Positions 43,461 to 50,935 of a stretch of 64,000 nt of DNA are shown one piece after another. This DNA is from Tabrizicola aquatica (lineage in GTDB: Bacteria > Pseudomonadota > Alphaproteobacteria > Rhodobacterales > Rhodobacteraceae): assembly GCF_002900975.1 (NCBI RefSeq), contig NZ_PJON01000004.1:1-64000 (forward strand), given 5' to 3'. Position numbers and translations under genes: made by a program. How positions within the stretch are numbered: position 1 is the first letter of the stretch; each line of letters starts with the position of its first letter. Under the pieces are notes generated by a model, which saw only the letters and a list, made by a program, of their open reading frames with translations, was not told the DNA's origin and made no database searches.

Positions 43461-43988
43461 CTCCCGCCCCTCACCCTTGTCGTCGGCGGTGCCCGGTCCG
43501 GCAAATCCGCCTTCGCCGAGCAGTTGGTGACCGCCACCGGCCGCCCCCGCCGCTACATCGCCACGGCCGAAGCCTGGGACGACGAGATGCGCGATCGCAT
43601 CGCCCGCCACCTCGCCCAGCGCGGTGCCGCATGGACGACAGTCGAGGCCCCCCTGGACCTGCCCGCCGCCCTCGCCACCACTCGCCCCGACGAGTCGGTG
43701 CTTGTCGACTGCGCGACGCTCTGGCTGACGAACCACCTGCTGGCCGACCACGACCTTGCCGCCGAAGCAGCCCGCCTGATCGCCGCCCTTGTCGCCTGCC
43801 CGGCCCCTGTCATCGTGGTGTCCAACGAAACCGGTTGGGGCATTGTTCCCGACAACGCGCTCGCTCGCCGCTTCCGCGATGCGCAAGGCCGGCTGAACCA
43901 GCGGCTTGCCGCCGAAGCCCAGCTGGTCGTCACCGTGATCGCCGGTCTGCCCCTGGTGCTGAAGGGTTCCCTTCCTGACCCAAAGTAA
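43449..43988 (+). CDS. cobU: Adenosylcobinamide kinase / adenosylcobinamide-phosphate guanylyltransferase
   Basis: A 179-aa bifunctional enzyme in cobalamin nucleotide-loop assembly. LVVGGARSGKSAFAEQLV is the P-loop with CobU features. RRYIATAEAWDDEMRDRIAR contains the His/Arg region used for guanylyl transfer, and VLVDCATLWLTNHLLADHD and VIVVSNETGWGIVPDNALAR are conserved strands. The start is taken as GTG 43449 (VTGSLPPL) with GAGG upstream; a TTG at 43425 is also open. Divergent from rpoH by about 67 nt. A family A palindrome follows the stop at once. Confidence 0.92.
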   Translation: MTGSLPPLTLVVGGARSGKSAFAEQLVTATGRPRRYIATAEAWDDEMRDRIARHLAQRGAAWTTVEAPLDLPAALATTRPDESVLVDCATLWLTNHLLADHDLAAEAARLIAALVACPAPVIVVSNETGWGIVPDNALARRFRDAQGRLNQRLAAEAQLVVTVIAGLPLVLKGSLPDPK

Positions 43989-44012
43989 GGTGGGCGATCT
44001 CGCCCACCCTAC
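43989..44012. repeat. Family A palindrome between cobU and the cobC-like gene
   Basis: GGTGGGCGA (43989-43997) pairs with TCGCCCACC (44000-44008), 9 bp, starting one base after the cobU stop and followed by CTAC. It lies between two same-strand genes, so transcription may be attenuated here. Confidence 0.75.
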
Positions 44013-44044
44013 TCCCGCGCATCCCCACAAACCGAAAGCCCCCC

Positions 44045-44611
44045 ATGACCCGCTTCTGGCTCGTCCGCCACGGCCCCACCCATGCCAAATCGATGATCGG
44101 CTGGACCGACCTACCCGCCGACCTGACCGACACCGCCACCCTTGCCCGCCTGTCCGCCCACCTGCCGGCGCAGGCCCCCGTCATCTCCTCCGACCTCTCC
44201 CGCGCCATCGCCACCGCCGACGCCCTCGGCCCCAACCGCCCCCGCCTCCCCCACGACCCCGCCCTGCGCGAGATCCACTTCGGCGCCTGGGAACAGCGCA
44301 GCTTCACCGAGGTCGAGGCCGAATCCCCCACCCTCATCCGCGCCTTCTGGGACCAGCCCGGCGAGATCCGCCCCCCCGGCGGCGAAAGCTGGACCGACCT
44401 GACCACCCGCACCTGGTCCGCCCTCGACCGGCTGCAGGGCCAGGCCCCCGACGTGATCGTCGTCGCCCATTTCGGCCCGATCCTTGCCGCCCTGCAACGC
44501 GCCACGGCGGCCACGGCCCTGGAAACCTTCGCCCAGAAGATCGACAACCTCTCGGTCACCTGCCTGACGCTCGCCCCGCCCGGCGTCCTCGGCGTCAATC
44601 ACAAACCGTGA
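44045..44611 (+). CDS. cobC: Histidine phosphatase, probable alpha-ribazole phosphatase
   Basis: A 188-aa phosphoglycerate-mutase-fold phosphatase. FWLVRHGPTHAKSMIGWTDL has the catalytic RHG with the phospho-accepting His. VISSDLSRAIATADAL and LREIHFGAWEQRSFTEVEAE are family motifs, and VIVVAHFGPILAALQ holds the second His. Next to cobU, so removal of phosphate from alpha-ribazole phosphate or adenosylcobalamin phosphate (CobC) is likely; a general histidine phosphatase is the alternative. ATG 44045. Confidence 0.82.
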   Translation: MTRFWLVRHGPTHAKSMIGWTDLPADLTDTATLARLSAHLPAQAPVISSDLSRAIATADALGPNRPRLPHDPALREIHFGAWEQRSFTEVEAESPTLIRAFWDQPGEIRPPGGESWTDLTTRTWSALDRLQGQAPDVIVVAHFGPILAALQRATAATALETFAQKIDNLSVTCLTLAPPGVLGVNHKP

Positions 44612-44685
44612 TCCCCGACCCCACAAATCAGCGTTTCCCCTTGCCCCCCGGCCCGGGTCAGATGCCCGCGAAAGGACACCATCCC

Positions 44686-45558
44686 ATGACCTATGACCTC
44701 GTGATCGGCGACCGCGCCTATTCCAGCTGGAGCTTGCGCGGCTGGCTGCTCTTCGACGCGTTCGGCCTGCCCGTCCGCACCATTTCCGCCCGGCTTTACA
44801 CCGACGAACTTGCCACCGTCCTGCAGGACTTCCCCCCTGCCCGCACTGCCCCCACGATGCGCACGCCCGAGGGCACCGTCGTCCCCGAGACCATCGCCAT
44901 CGCCGAGGAACTGGCCACCCGCCACCCAACCGCCGGGATCTGGCCGCAAGACCCCCACGCCCGCGCCACCGCAAGGGTCCTCGCCGCCGAGATGCACGCC
45001 GGCTTCACCGCCCTGCGCAGCCATTGTCCGATGAACCTGCGCGTCAGCTACACCGACTGCCAGCCGCCCGAGGATGTCCTGAAGGACCTCCGCCGCCTTG
45101 AAACCCTCTGGTCCTGGGCGCGCCAGACGACCCGGTCCGACACACCATGGCTCTGCGGCGCCTATTCCGCGGCCGATGCCTTCTTCGCCCCGGTCGCCAC
45201 CCGCATCGCGACCTACAACCTGCCCGTCAACGCCGCCGCGATGGGTTACGTCGCCGCCCATCTCGCCCATCCCAGCTTCCGGCGCTGGCGCGCCATGGGC
45301 CTGGTCGATGGCGCGGACCAGGAATTCTACCGCCGCGACTATCCCTGCCGCGACTGGCCCGGCCCGACCCCGCTGCCGGCCCGCGCGGTCGAAGGCACCG
45401 ATACCGAAAACGCCACCTGCCCCTATTCCGGCAGGCCGGTGACCCATGCGCTCGACCTTCACGGCCGCCGCTTCGGGTTCTGCAACGCCTTCTGCCGCGA
45501 CAAGACCGTGGCCGATCCCGAAGCCTGGCCGCAGTTCATGGCGCTTTACCAATCGTAA
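44686..45558 (+). CDS. Glutathione S-transferase with C-terminal cysteine-rich extension
   Basis: A 290-aa protein. Residues ~1-80 are a thioredoxin-like GST N-domain (LVIGDRAYSSWSLRGWLLFD, MRTPEGTVVPETIAIAEEL) with a Ser/Tyr site, and ~90-220 the helical C-domain (WLCGAYSAADAFFAPVATRI). The last ~55 residues are unusual for a GST: ATCPYSGRPVTHALDLHGRR, then GFCNAFCRDKTVADPEAWPQ, a YHS/TRASH-like pair of cysteine motifs that could bind metal. ATG 44686 with AAAGGA upstream; ATG 44662 is also open. Adjacent to cobC-like and yifB genes. Confidence 0.85.
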   Translation: MTYDLVIGDRAYSSWSLRGWLLFDAFGLPVRTISARLYTDELATVLQDFPPARTAPTMRTPEGTVVPETIAIAEELATRHPTAGIWPQDPHARATARVLAAEMHAGFTALRSHCPMNLRVSYTDCQPPEDVLKDLRRLETLWSWARQTTRSDTPWLCGAYSAADAFFAPVATRIATYNLPVNAAAMGYVAAHLAHPSFRRWRAMGLVDGADQEFYRRDYPCRDWPGPTPLPARAVEGTDTENATCPYSGRPVTHALDLHGRRFGFCNAFCRDKTVADPEAWPQFMALYQS

Positions 45559-45631
45559 ACCATTCCGCCCTACCCGTTAACCAAGGTGAATCGGGTGGGG
45601 CGCATGGCAAGGTCCAGAACATCGCGGCAGA

Positions 45632-45740
45632 TTTTCTGTCCGCAAATATCCCCGCCGGAGGCACGCGCCGAGCGTCTGCGCGCCCTTCGCGCGCAGAGGC
45701 GAGACAAAAGGCTTGCGCGGAACGCGCTCAATTTCACAAC
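45632..45740 (+). repeat. Family B-hairpin-C composite upstream of yifB
   Basis: TTTTCTGTCCGCAAATATCC (45632-45651) and CCGCCGGAGG form the B part. CTGCGCGC (45676-45683) with GCGCGCAG (45689-45696) is a perfect 8-bp hairpin. The C module GAGGCGAGACAAAAGGCTTG begins at 45696. This is the best single example of the composite; it ends 21 nt before the yifB start. Confidence 0.75.
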
Positions 45741-45761
45741 CGTGCGTCCGGGCGATGCCGC

Positions 45762-47279
45762 ATGACCGCCCGGACCTACACCGTCGCCTTCGAAGGGGTC
45801 GAGGCCCGCCTGGTCGAGGTGCAATGCGCCATCTCGGCCGGCTCACCCTCCTTCACCCTCGTCGGACTGCCCGACAAGGCGGTATCCGAGGCCCGCGAAC
45901 GCGTCCGCGCGGCGCTGCAGGCGATGTCCATCGCGCTGCCGTCAAAGCGGATCACCGTCAACCTGTCGCCCGCCGACCTGCCCAAGGAAGGCTCGCATTT
46001 CGACCTGCCGATTGCCGTGGCCCTCCTCGCCGCGCTTGAAATCATCCCGGGCGAAGATGTCGAAGGCGTGGTTTCGCTGGGCGAACTCTCGCTCGACGGC
46101 CGGCTGATCGCCGTTGCAGGTGCGCTGCCCGCCGCCATGGCCGCCGCGGTCGAGGATCGCGCGCTCCTCTGCCCGAAACCCTGCGGGGCCGAGGCGGCCT
46201 GGGTCGGCGCGACCGATGTCCTCGCCGCCGCCTCGCTGGAAGAGGTGCTGCACCACTACACCGGCCGCGCGCCCCTGACCCCGGCCCAGGCGGGCGAGGT
46301 GACCGGCGGCGCGACCCCCCGCGACTTCCGCGAGGTGAAGGGCCAGGAACGCGCCAAGCGCGCCCTGGAAATCGCCGCCGCCGGACGGCATCACCTGTTC
46401 ATGGTCGGCACGCCCGGGTCGGGCAAGTCGATGCTTGCCGCCCGCCTGCCCGGCATCCTGCCACCCCTGTCCGCGCCCGAGGCGCTGGAAACCTCGATGA
46501 TCCATTCGCTGGCGGGTCTCTTGACCGAGGGCGGCATCTCCCGCGACCGCCCGTTCCGAGAGCCGCACCACACCGCCTCGATGGCCGCCATCGTCGGCGG
46601 CGGGCGCGGCGCGAAACCGGGTGAGATTTCGCTGGCCCATAACGGCGTCCTCTTCCTGGACGAATTCCCTGAGTTTCCCCGAACCGTGCTGGACACCCTG
46701 CGCCAGCCGATTGAAAGCGGCACGGTCATGGTCGCCCGCGCCAATGCCCATGTCCGCTATCCCTGCCGGTTCCTGCTGATCGCGGCGGCGAACCCGTGCA
46801 AATGCGGCTATCTCTCCGACCCTGCGCGCGCCTGCGGCCGCGCGCCCGTCTGCGGCGAGGATTACCTGGGCCGGATCTCCGGTCCGCTGATCGACCGCTT
46901 CGACCTGCGGGTCGAGGTGCCGCCCGTGGCCTTCACCGACCTTGACTTGCCTGCCACGGGCGAGACCTCCGCCTCCATCGCGGCCCGCGTGGCCGCCGCT
47001 CGTGACCGCCAGACCACCCGCTTTCGCGATGCGCCGGGCCTCCGGGTCAATGCCGACCTGGAAGGCGCCGCGCTGGAGGATTTCGCCACTCCCGATCCCG
47101 AGGGCAAGGCCCTGATCTCGCGCGTCGCCGAACGCATGGGCCTCTCGGCGCGCGGCTACCACCGGATCTTGCGCGTGGCCCGGACGATTGCCGATCTGGA
47201 TTCCAGCCCCACGGTCCGCAAACCGCACATCGCCGAGGCGGTCAGCTTCCGGCTCTCGGCGTCGGTGGGCGGGTTGTAG
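45762..47279 (+). CDS. yifB: YifB/ComM-family Mg-chelatase-like AAA ATPase
   Basis: A 505-aa protein. The N-terminal ~165 residues are a Lon-protease-like (ChlI) domain (LVGLPDKAVSEARERVRAAL, ITVNLSPADLPKEGSHFDLP). MVGTPGSGKSMLAARLPGI is Walker A, NGVLFLDEFPEFPRTVLDTL Walker B, and NPCKCGYLSDPARACGRAPV a zinc-finger-like insert. The C-terminal helical domain ends AVSFRLSASVGGL. ComM homologues are hexameric helicases promoting branch migration in natural transformation, so it may help integrate incoming DNA. ATG 45762. The stop is part of a family A palindrome. Confidence 0.95.
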   Translation: MTARTYTVAFEGVEARLVEVQCAISAGSPSFTLVGLPDKAVSEARERVRAALQAMSIALPSKRITVNLSPADLPKEGSHFDLPIAVALLAALEIIPGEDVEGVVSLGELSLDGRLIAVAGALPAAMAAAVEDRALLCPKPCGAEAAWVGATDVLAAASLEEVLHHYTGRAPLTPAQAGEVTGGATPRDFREVKGQERAKRALEIAAAGRHHLFMVGTPGSGKSMLAARLPGILPPLSAPEALETSMIHSLAGLLTEGGISRDRPFREPHHTASMAAIVGGGRGAKPGEISLAHNGVLFLDEFPEFPRTVLDTLRQPIESGTVMVARANAHVRYPCRFLLIAAANPCKCGYLSDPARACGRAPVCGEDYLGRISGPLIDRFDLRVEVPPVAFTDLDLPATGETSASIAARVAAARDRQTTRFRDAPGLRVNADLEGAALEDFATPDPEGKALISRVAERMGLSARGYHRILRVARTIADLDSSPTVRKPHIAEAVSFRLSASVGGL

Positions 47280-47303
47280 GGTGGGCAATATTGCCCACCC
47301 TAC
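47276..47303. repeat. Perfect 28-bp family A palindrome overlapping the yifB stop
   Basis: GTAGGGTGGGCAAT (47276-47289) followed by its exact complement ATTGCCCACCCTAC (47290-47303). The TAG stop codon of yifB is bases 2-4 of the element. It lies between convergent yifB and gshB and is well placed to terminate both. Confidence 0.85.
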
Positions 47304-47372
47304 GCCCGGACAATTCCTGACAAACGGTTAACGGCCACAGCCAAGCATCTGATATTACTTGACTATCCAATT

Positions 47373-47389
47373 CTGTCCACCGTGGACAG
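47373..47389. repeat. Family E palindrome just after gshB
   Basis: CTGTCCAC-C-GTGGACAG is a perfect 17-bp odd palindrome ending at the base before the gshB stop codon complement (47390). The same 13-bp core is at 16114. A short hairpin or protein-binding site at the end of gshB. Confidence 0.5.
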
Positions 47390-48334
47390 TCAGCCCCCGC
47401 GCCGCGCCTCGATGGCCTCCCAGATCCGCGCCGCCGCATTGGTCCCGTCGAACCGCTCCAACTCCTGAATACCGGTCGGAGAGGTCACGTTGATCTCGGT
47501 CAGCCAGTCCCCGATCACGTCGATCCCGACGAAGATCTGCCCCTTTTCCCGCAGGACCGGCCCGATCGTGCGGCAGATTTCCAGGTCGCGCTCGGTCAGC
47601 CCCACCTTCTCCGGCCGCCCGCCCGCATGCATGTTTGACCGCGTCTCGCCCGCCTGCGGCACCCGATTGATCGCCCCCACCGGCTCGCCGTCCACCAGGA
47701 TCACCCGCTTGTCCCCCTTCTCGACCGCCGGCAGGAACTTCTGCACGATCAAGGGCTCGCGATTGATGCCCATGAACAGCTCATGCAGCGACGACAGGTT
47801 CCGATCGTTCGGATCCAGCCGAAACACCCCCGCCCCACCGTTTCCATAGAGGGGCTTCAGAATGATGTCCCCATGCCGCGCCTTGAACGCGCGGATCGTG
47901 GCCAGATCCCGGGCAATGGCGGTGGGCGGGGTCAGCGTCGGAAACCGCAGGACCAGAAGCTTCTCGGGGCTGTTCCTCACCCAGAAGGGATCGTTCACCA
48001 CCAGGGTCTTGGGATGAATCATCTCCAGCAGATGGGTGGTCGTGATGTATCCCATGTCGAATGGCGGGTCCTGGCGCAGCCAGACCACGTCAACCTCGCC
48101 CAGATCGACCTCGGTCTCCGCGCCATAGCTGACGTGATTGCCTACCTCACGCCGGACCTCGATCCACCAGCCGCGGGCCATGACCCGGCCTTCCACGAAA
48201 GCCAGACGGTCGGGGGTATAGTAGAACAGCCGGTGACCACGCGCCTGCGCCTCCAGCGCGATGCGGAAAGTCGAATCGGCGTTGATGTTGACTGACCCGA
48301 TCGGGTCCATCTGCAGGGCGACGTTCAGGGGCAT
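47390..48334 (-). CDS. gshB: Glutathione synthetase
   Basis: A 314-aa ATP-grasp enzyme joining gamma-glutamylcysteine and glycine. [20 protein letters not shown] is the family's N-terminal start with the M-D-P-I motif. [20 protein letters not shown] is the ATP-binding loop, [20 protein letters not shown] and [18 protein letters not shown] the magnesium and substrate region. ATG 48334 (MPLNVALQM) is chosen over 48394 because the family begins there. It precedes rsmI and yraN in an order common in this group (rsmI-yraN-gshB). Confidence 0.96.
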   Translation of the reverse strand: MPLNVALQMDPIGSVNINADSTFRIALEAQARGHRLFYYTPDRLAFVEGRVMARGWWIEVRREVGNHVSYGAETEVDLGEVDVVWLRQDPPFDMGYITTTHLLEMIHPKTLVVNDPFWVRNSPEKLLVLRFPTLTPPTAIARDLATIRAFKARHGDIILKPLYGNGGAGVFRLDPNDRNLSSLHELFMGINREPLIVQKFLPAVEKGDKRVILVDGEPVGAINRVPQAGETRSNMHAGGRPEKVGLTERDLEICRTIGPVLREKGQIFVGIDVIGDWLTEINVTSPTGIQELERFDGTNAAARIWEAIEARRGG

Positions 48335-48390
48335 CTCACTCTCCGGCTGCTTTCCCGCCAGTGATGGCGGAAGGCCGGGGAAGATGCAAT

Positions 48391-48789
48391 TCAACCTGCG
48401 AAGGCGTTTTCCACCACTTCGATCCGCCCCATGCCGTCGACAAGCGCCAGATCGATGCGCACGTCGGTCAAGAGACCCTTGGGTTCGCCCGCCAGGAATT
48501 CATCCACCGTCGTGAAGATGCGCGCGATCTGACCCGGCGTGATGTAAGAGGCCGCAAGATCATGCGTGCGACTGTACTTCACTTCCACGAAGATCACCTC
48601 GTCGCCCTTGCGGCCGATCAGGTCGATTTCCCCGCCGCTGCCGCGCCAGTTGCGCGCACAGATCGGGATGCCCCGGTCTTCGTAGTGGCGCGCGACTGCA
48701 GCTTCGGCGGCGTGACCCGCATGGTAGTTCGCCAGACCCCGCGCTGAGCGGCGGCGGTGGATTTCGGCGGGAACGAAGTCGAAGGGCAT
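48391..48789 (-). CDS. yraN: YraN/UPF0102 endonuclease-like protein
   Basis: A 132-aa protein with a PD-(D/E)xK-like nuclease core: [34 protein letters not shown] (the D...EVK catalytic pattern). The N-terminus ([15 protein letters not shown]) is basic. UPF0102 proteins are thought to bind or cut DNA intermediates; their role is unsettled. ATG 48789, only 2 nt after the rsmI stop, so coupled to it. Confidence 0.92.
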   Translation of the reverse strand: MPFDFVPAEIHRRRSARGLANYHAGHAAEAAVARHYEDRGIPICARNWRGSGGEIDLIGRKGDEVIFVEVKYSRTHDLAASYITPGQIARIFTTVDEFLAGEPKGLLTDVRIDLALVDGMGRIEVVENAFAG

Positions 48790-48791
48790 GG

Positions 48792-49682
48792 CTAATCCTG
48801 ACTGCGCGACAGGGCGATCTTGTAGACGATCTTGCGCGACACGTTCAGAGTTTGCGACACGAAAGTTGCGGCATCCTTAACGGACATGCTGGCGAGCGCG
48901 GAATTCAGGGCGGCAGCGATCTGGTCCTCGGTCGCGGCAGTGGCTGCGGCACGGTCGATCAGGACGACAATCTCGCCCTTGAAATCGCGGGTGGCGGCAG
49001 TTTCGGCAAGCTCGCCCAAGGTGCCGCGCAGCACCTCTTCGAAGCGCTTTGTCAGTTCGCGGCAGACTGCTGCCCGACGCGTGGAACCAAGGGTTTCGGC
49101 GGCTGTGGTGAGCAAAGCTGCAAGACGCTTGGGGCTTTCGTAGAGGATCAGCGTCGCCTGCACATCCGCCAATTCCTCAAGCGCGCTGCGGCGGGCCGAG
49201 GCGGCGGCGGGCAGGAAACCGGCAAAAAGGAACCGGTCCGAGGGCAGGCCCGAGAGCGTAAGGGCGCAGATCGCTGCGGTCGGGCCGGGGGCCGCGGTCA
49301 GCGGCAGGCCGGCCGCGGCCACGGCCCGGGCGAGTTCAAAGCCGGGGTCCGAGATCAACGGGGTTCCGGCCTCGGACGCATAGGCCACGCTTTTCCCTTC
49401 AGCAATCAGACCGGTCAGGCGGCGCAGCTGCCCCTCGCCGGAATGGTCGTGATAGGCGATCACGGGGCGGCCCGCCAACGGGATGCCGTGGATCTCCATC
49501 AGGTGACGCAGGGTCCTGGTATCCTCGGCCACCAGGACATCGGCCCCGGCCAGCACGTCCAGGGCGTGCAGCGTGATGTCGCGGGCCGCGCCGATCGGCG
49601 TCGATACCAGGTGCAGGCCCGGCGGAATCGTGCGCAGCGTCTGCGGCGCAGGGGGCGCGGTGGGGTCGGGCGGCTGCCTCAC
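48792..49682 (-). CDS. rsmI: 16S rRNA (cytidine(1402)-2'-O)-methyltransferase
   Basis: A 296-aa SAM-dependent enzyme of the tetrapyrrole-methylase fold that modifies C1402 in the ribosomal P site. LVSTPIGAARDITLHALDVL and VLVAEDTRTLRHLMEIHGI are its N-terminal signatures. YASEAGTPLISDPGFELARA and AAPGPTAAICALTLSGLPSD are the SAM-binding segments. The start is taken as GTG 49682 (VRQPPDPTAPP) with GGGAAG 8 nt upstream; the longer open frame lacks a site. Divergent from the LpoA-like gene. The + strand here is already G-rich, unlike the genes to the left. Confidence 0.93.
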   Translation of the reverse strand: MRQPPDPTAPPAPQTLRTIPPGLHLVSTPIGAARDITLHALDVLAGADVLVAEDTRTLRHLMEIHGIPLAGRPVIAYHDHSGEGQLRRLTGLIAEGKSVAYASEAGTPLISDPGFELARAVAAAGLPLTAAPGPTAAICALTLSGLPSDRFLFAGFLPAAASARRSALEELADVQATLILYESPKRLAALLTTAAETLGSTRRAAVCRELTKRFEEVLRGTLGELAETAATRDFKGEIVVLIDRAAATAATEDQIAAALNSALASMSVKDAATFVSQTLNVSRKIVYKIALSRSQD

Positions 49683-49755
49683 AAGTTTACTTCCCTTTCC
49701 GAACCCATTACCCTTTCCGCCCGAACGCCGTCGCGTCCAAGAGTGAGGAACCTTC

Positions 49756-50931
49756 ATGTTGTCCGTTATTCGCCGGGCCCGCAAGTCGCTGGGCCAGACC
49801 TTCCTTGTGCTTGCCGCCGCGGTGCTTTCGGCCTGTGTCCCTGCGGGAGGTCCGGCCACCGGTCCAGCCCAGGGCAATGGCGGGACGGTGCAGGTTGCCT
49901 TGCTGATCCCCTCGGGCTCGGGCCAGTCACAGGATGAGTTGTTCGGCCAGAACCTGGAAAATGCGGCACGGCTGGCGATGGCCGACCTGTCGGGGGTCCA
50001 GATCGACCTTCGGGTCTACCGGACCGGCGGCAGCCCGGCGCAGGCAAGTGCGCTGGCCAAGCAGGCCGTCGATGAGGGCGCGCAGGTGATCCTGGGGCCG
50101 TTCTATTCGGAGGAGGCGAACGCCGCCGGCGTTGCGGTGGCCAATTCGGGCGTGAACGTCCTGGCCTTCTCGAACAACGCGGCCATCGCCGGGGGCAACG
50201 TGTTCGTTCTGGGCCAGACCTTCGATAACACCGCGCGCCGGCTGGCAAGCTATTCCGTGCGCAATGGCAAGTCCAAGATCCTGGTCGTGCATGACCGCAA
50301 TGTTGCGGGCGAGGTTGGCAAGACCGCGATCGAGCGTGGTGTTTCGGCAGCCGGTGGATCGGTCGTGGGCGTCACCTCGTATGAGTTCTCGCAGAACGGG
50401 ATCGTCCAGGCAGCGACCGGGATCGTGAACACCGCGAAATCCTCGGGCGCGACGGCGCTGTTCCTGACGGCTGATACCGCGGGTGCGTTGCCGCTTCTCA
50501 GCCAGCTTCTGGTGGACAACGGCATCGACCGCAGCACCACCCAGTTCATCGGCCTGACGCGTTGGGACATTCCGCCCGCCACGCTGGCCCTGCCGGGTGT
50601 TCAGGGCGGCTGGTTCGCCATGCCGGACCCGGGCCTTTATGCCCAGTTCAAGTCGCGCTACCAGTCGGCCTATGGCAGCCAGCCGGTGCCCGTGGCGGGT
50701 CTGGCCTATGACGGAATTGCTGCCATCGGTGCATTGGCCCGCAGCTCGAAAGGGGCGCCGATCACCCGGGACGCGCTGACCCAGTCGGCCGGGTTTGCCG
50801 GTGTCTCGGGCATCTTCCGCCTGCTGCCGAACGGCACGAACGAGCGTGGGCTGGCCGTGGCCACCATCCGCGGCGGTCAGGTCGTCGTGATCGACGGCGC
50901 GCCGCGCAGCTTTGCCGGGGCCGGGTTCTGA
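49756..50931 (+). CDS. LpoA-like penicillin-binding-protein activator lipoprotein
   Basis: A 391-aa lipoprotein. The signal peptide ends in lipobox L-S-A-C with Cys27. The rest is a periplasmic-binding-protein-like (type 1) fold: VQVALLIPSGSGQSQDELFG, QVILGPFYSEEANAAGVAVA and ALFLTADTAGALPLLSQLLV. In E. coli LpoA activates the peptidoglycan synthase PBP1A at the outer membrane, and the companion YraN/RsmI genes also flank lpoA there, supporting the same role. ATG 49756 with GTGAGGAA upstream. It ends 4 nt before glnD. Confidence 0.87.
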   Translation: MLSVIRRARKSLGQTFLVLAAAVLSACVPAGGPATGPAQGNGGTVQVALLIPSGSGQSQDELFGQNLENAARLAMADLSGVQIDLRVYRTGGSPAQASALAKQAVDEGAQVILGPFYSEEANAAGVAVANSGVNVLAFSNNAAIAGGNVFVLGQTFDNTARRLASYSVRNGKSKILVVHDRNVAGEVGKTAIERGVSAAGGSVVGVTSYEFSQNGIVQAATGIVNTAKSSGATALFLTADTAGALPLLSQLLVDNGIDRSTTQFIGLTRWDIPPATLALPGVQGGWFAMPDPGLYAQFKSRYQSAYGSQPVPVAGLAYDGIAAIGALARSSKGAPITRDALTQSAGFAGVSGIFRLLPNGTNERGLAVATIRGGQVVVIDGAPRSFAGAGF

Positions 50932-50935
50932 CATC

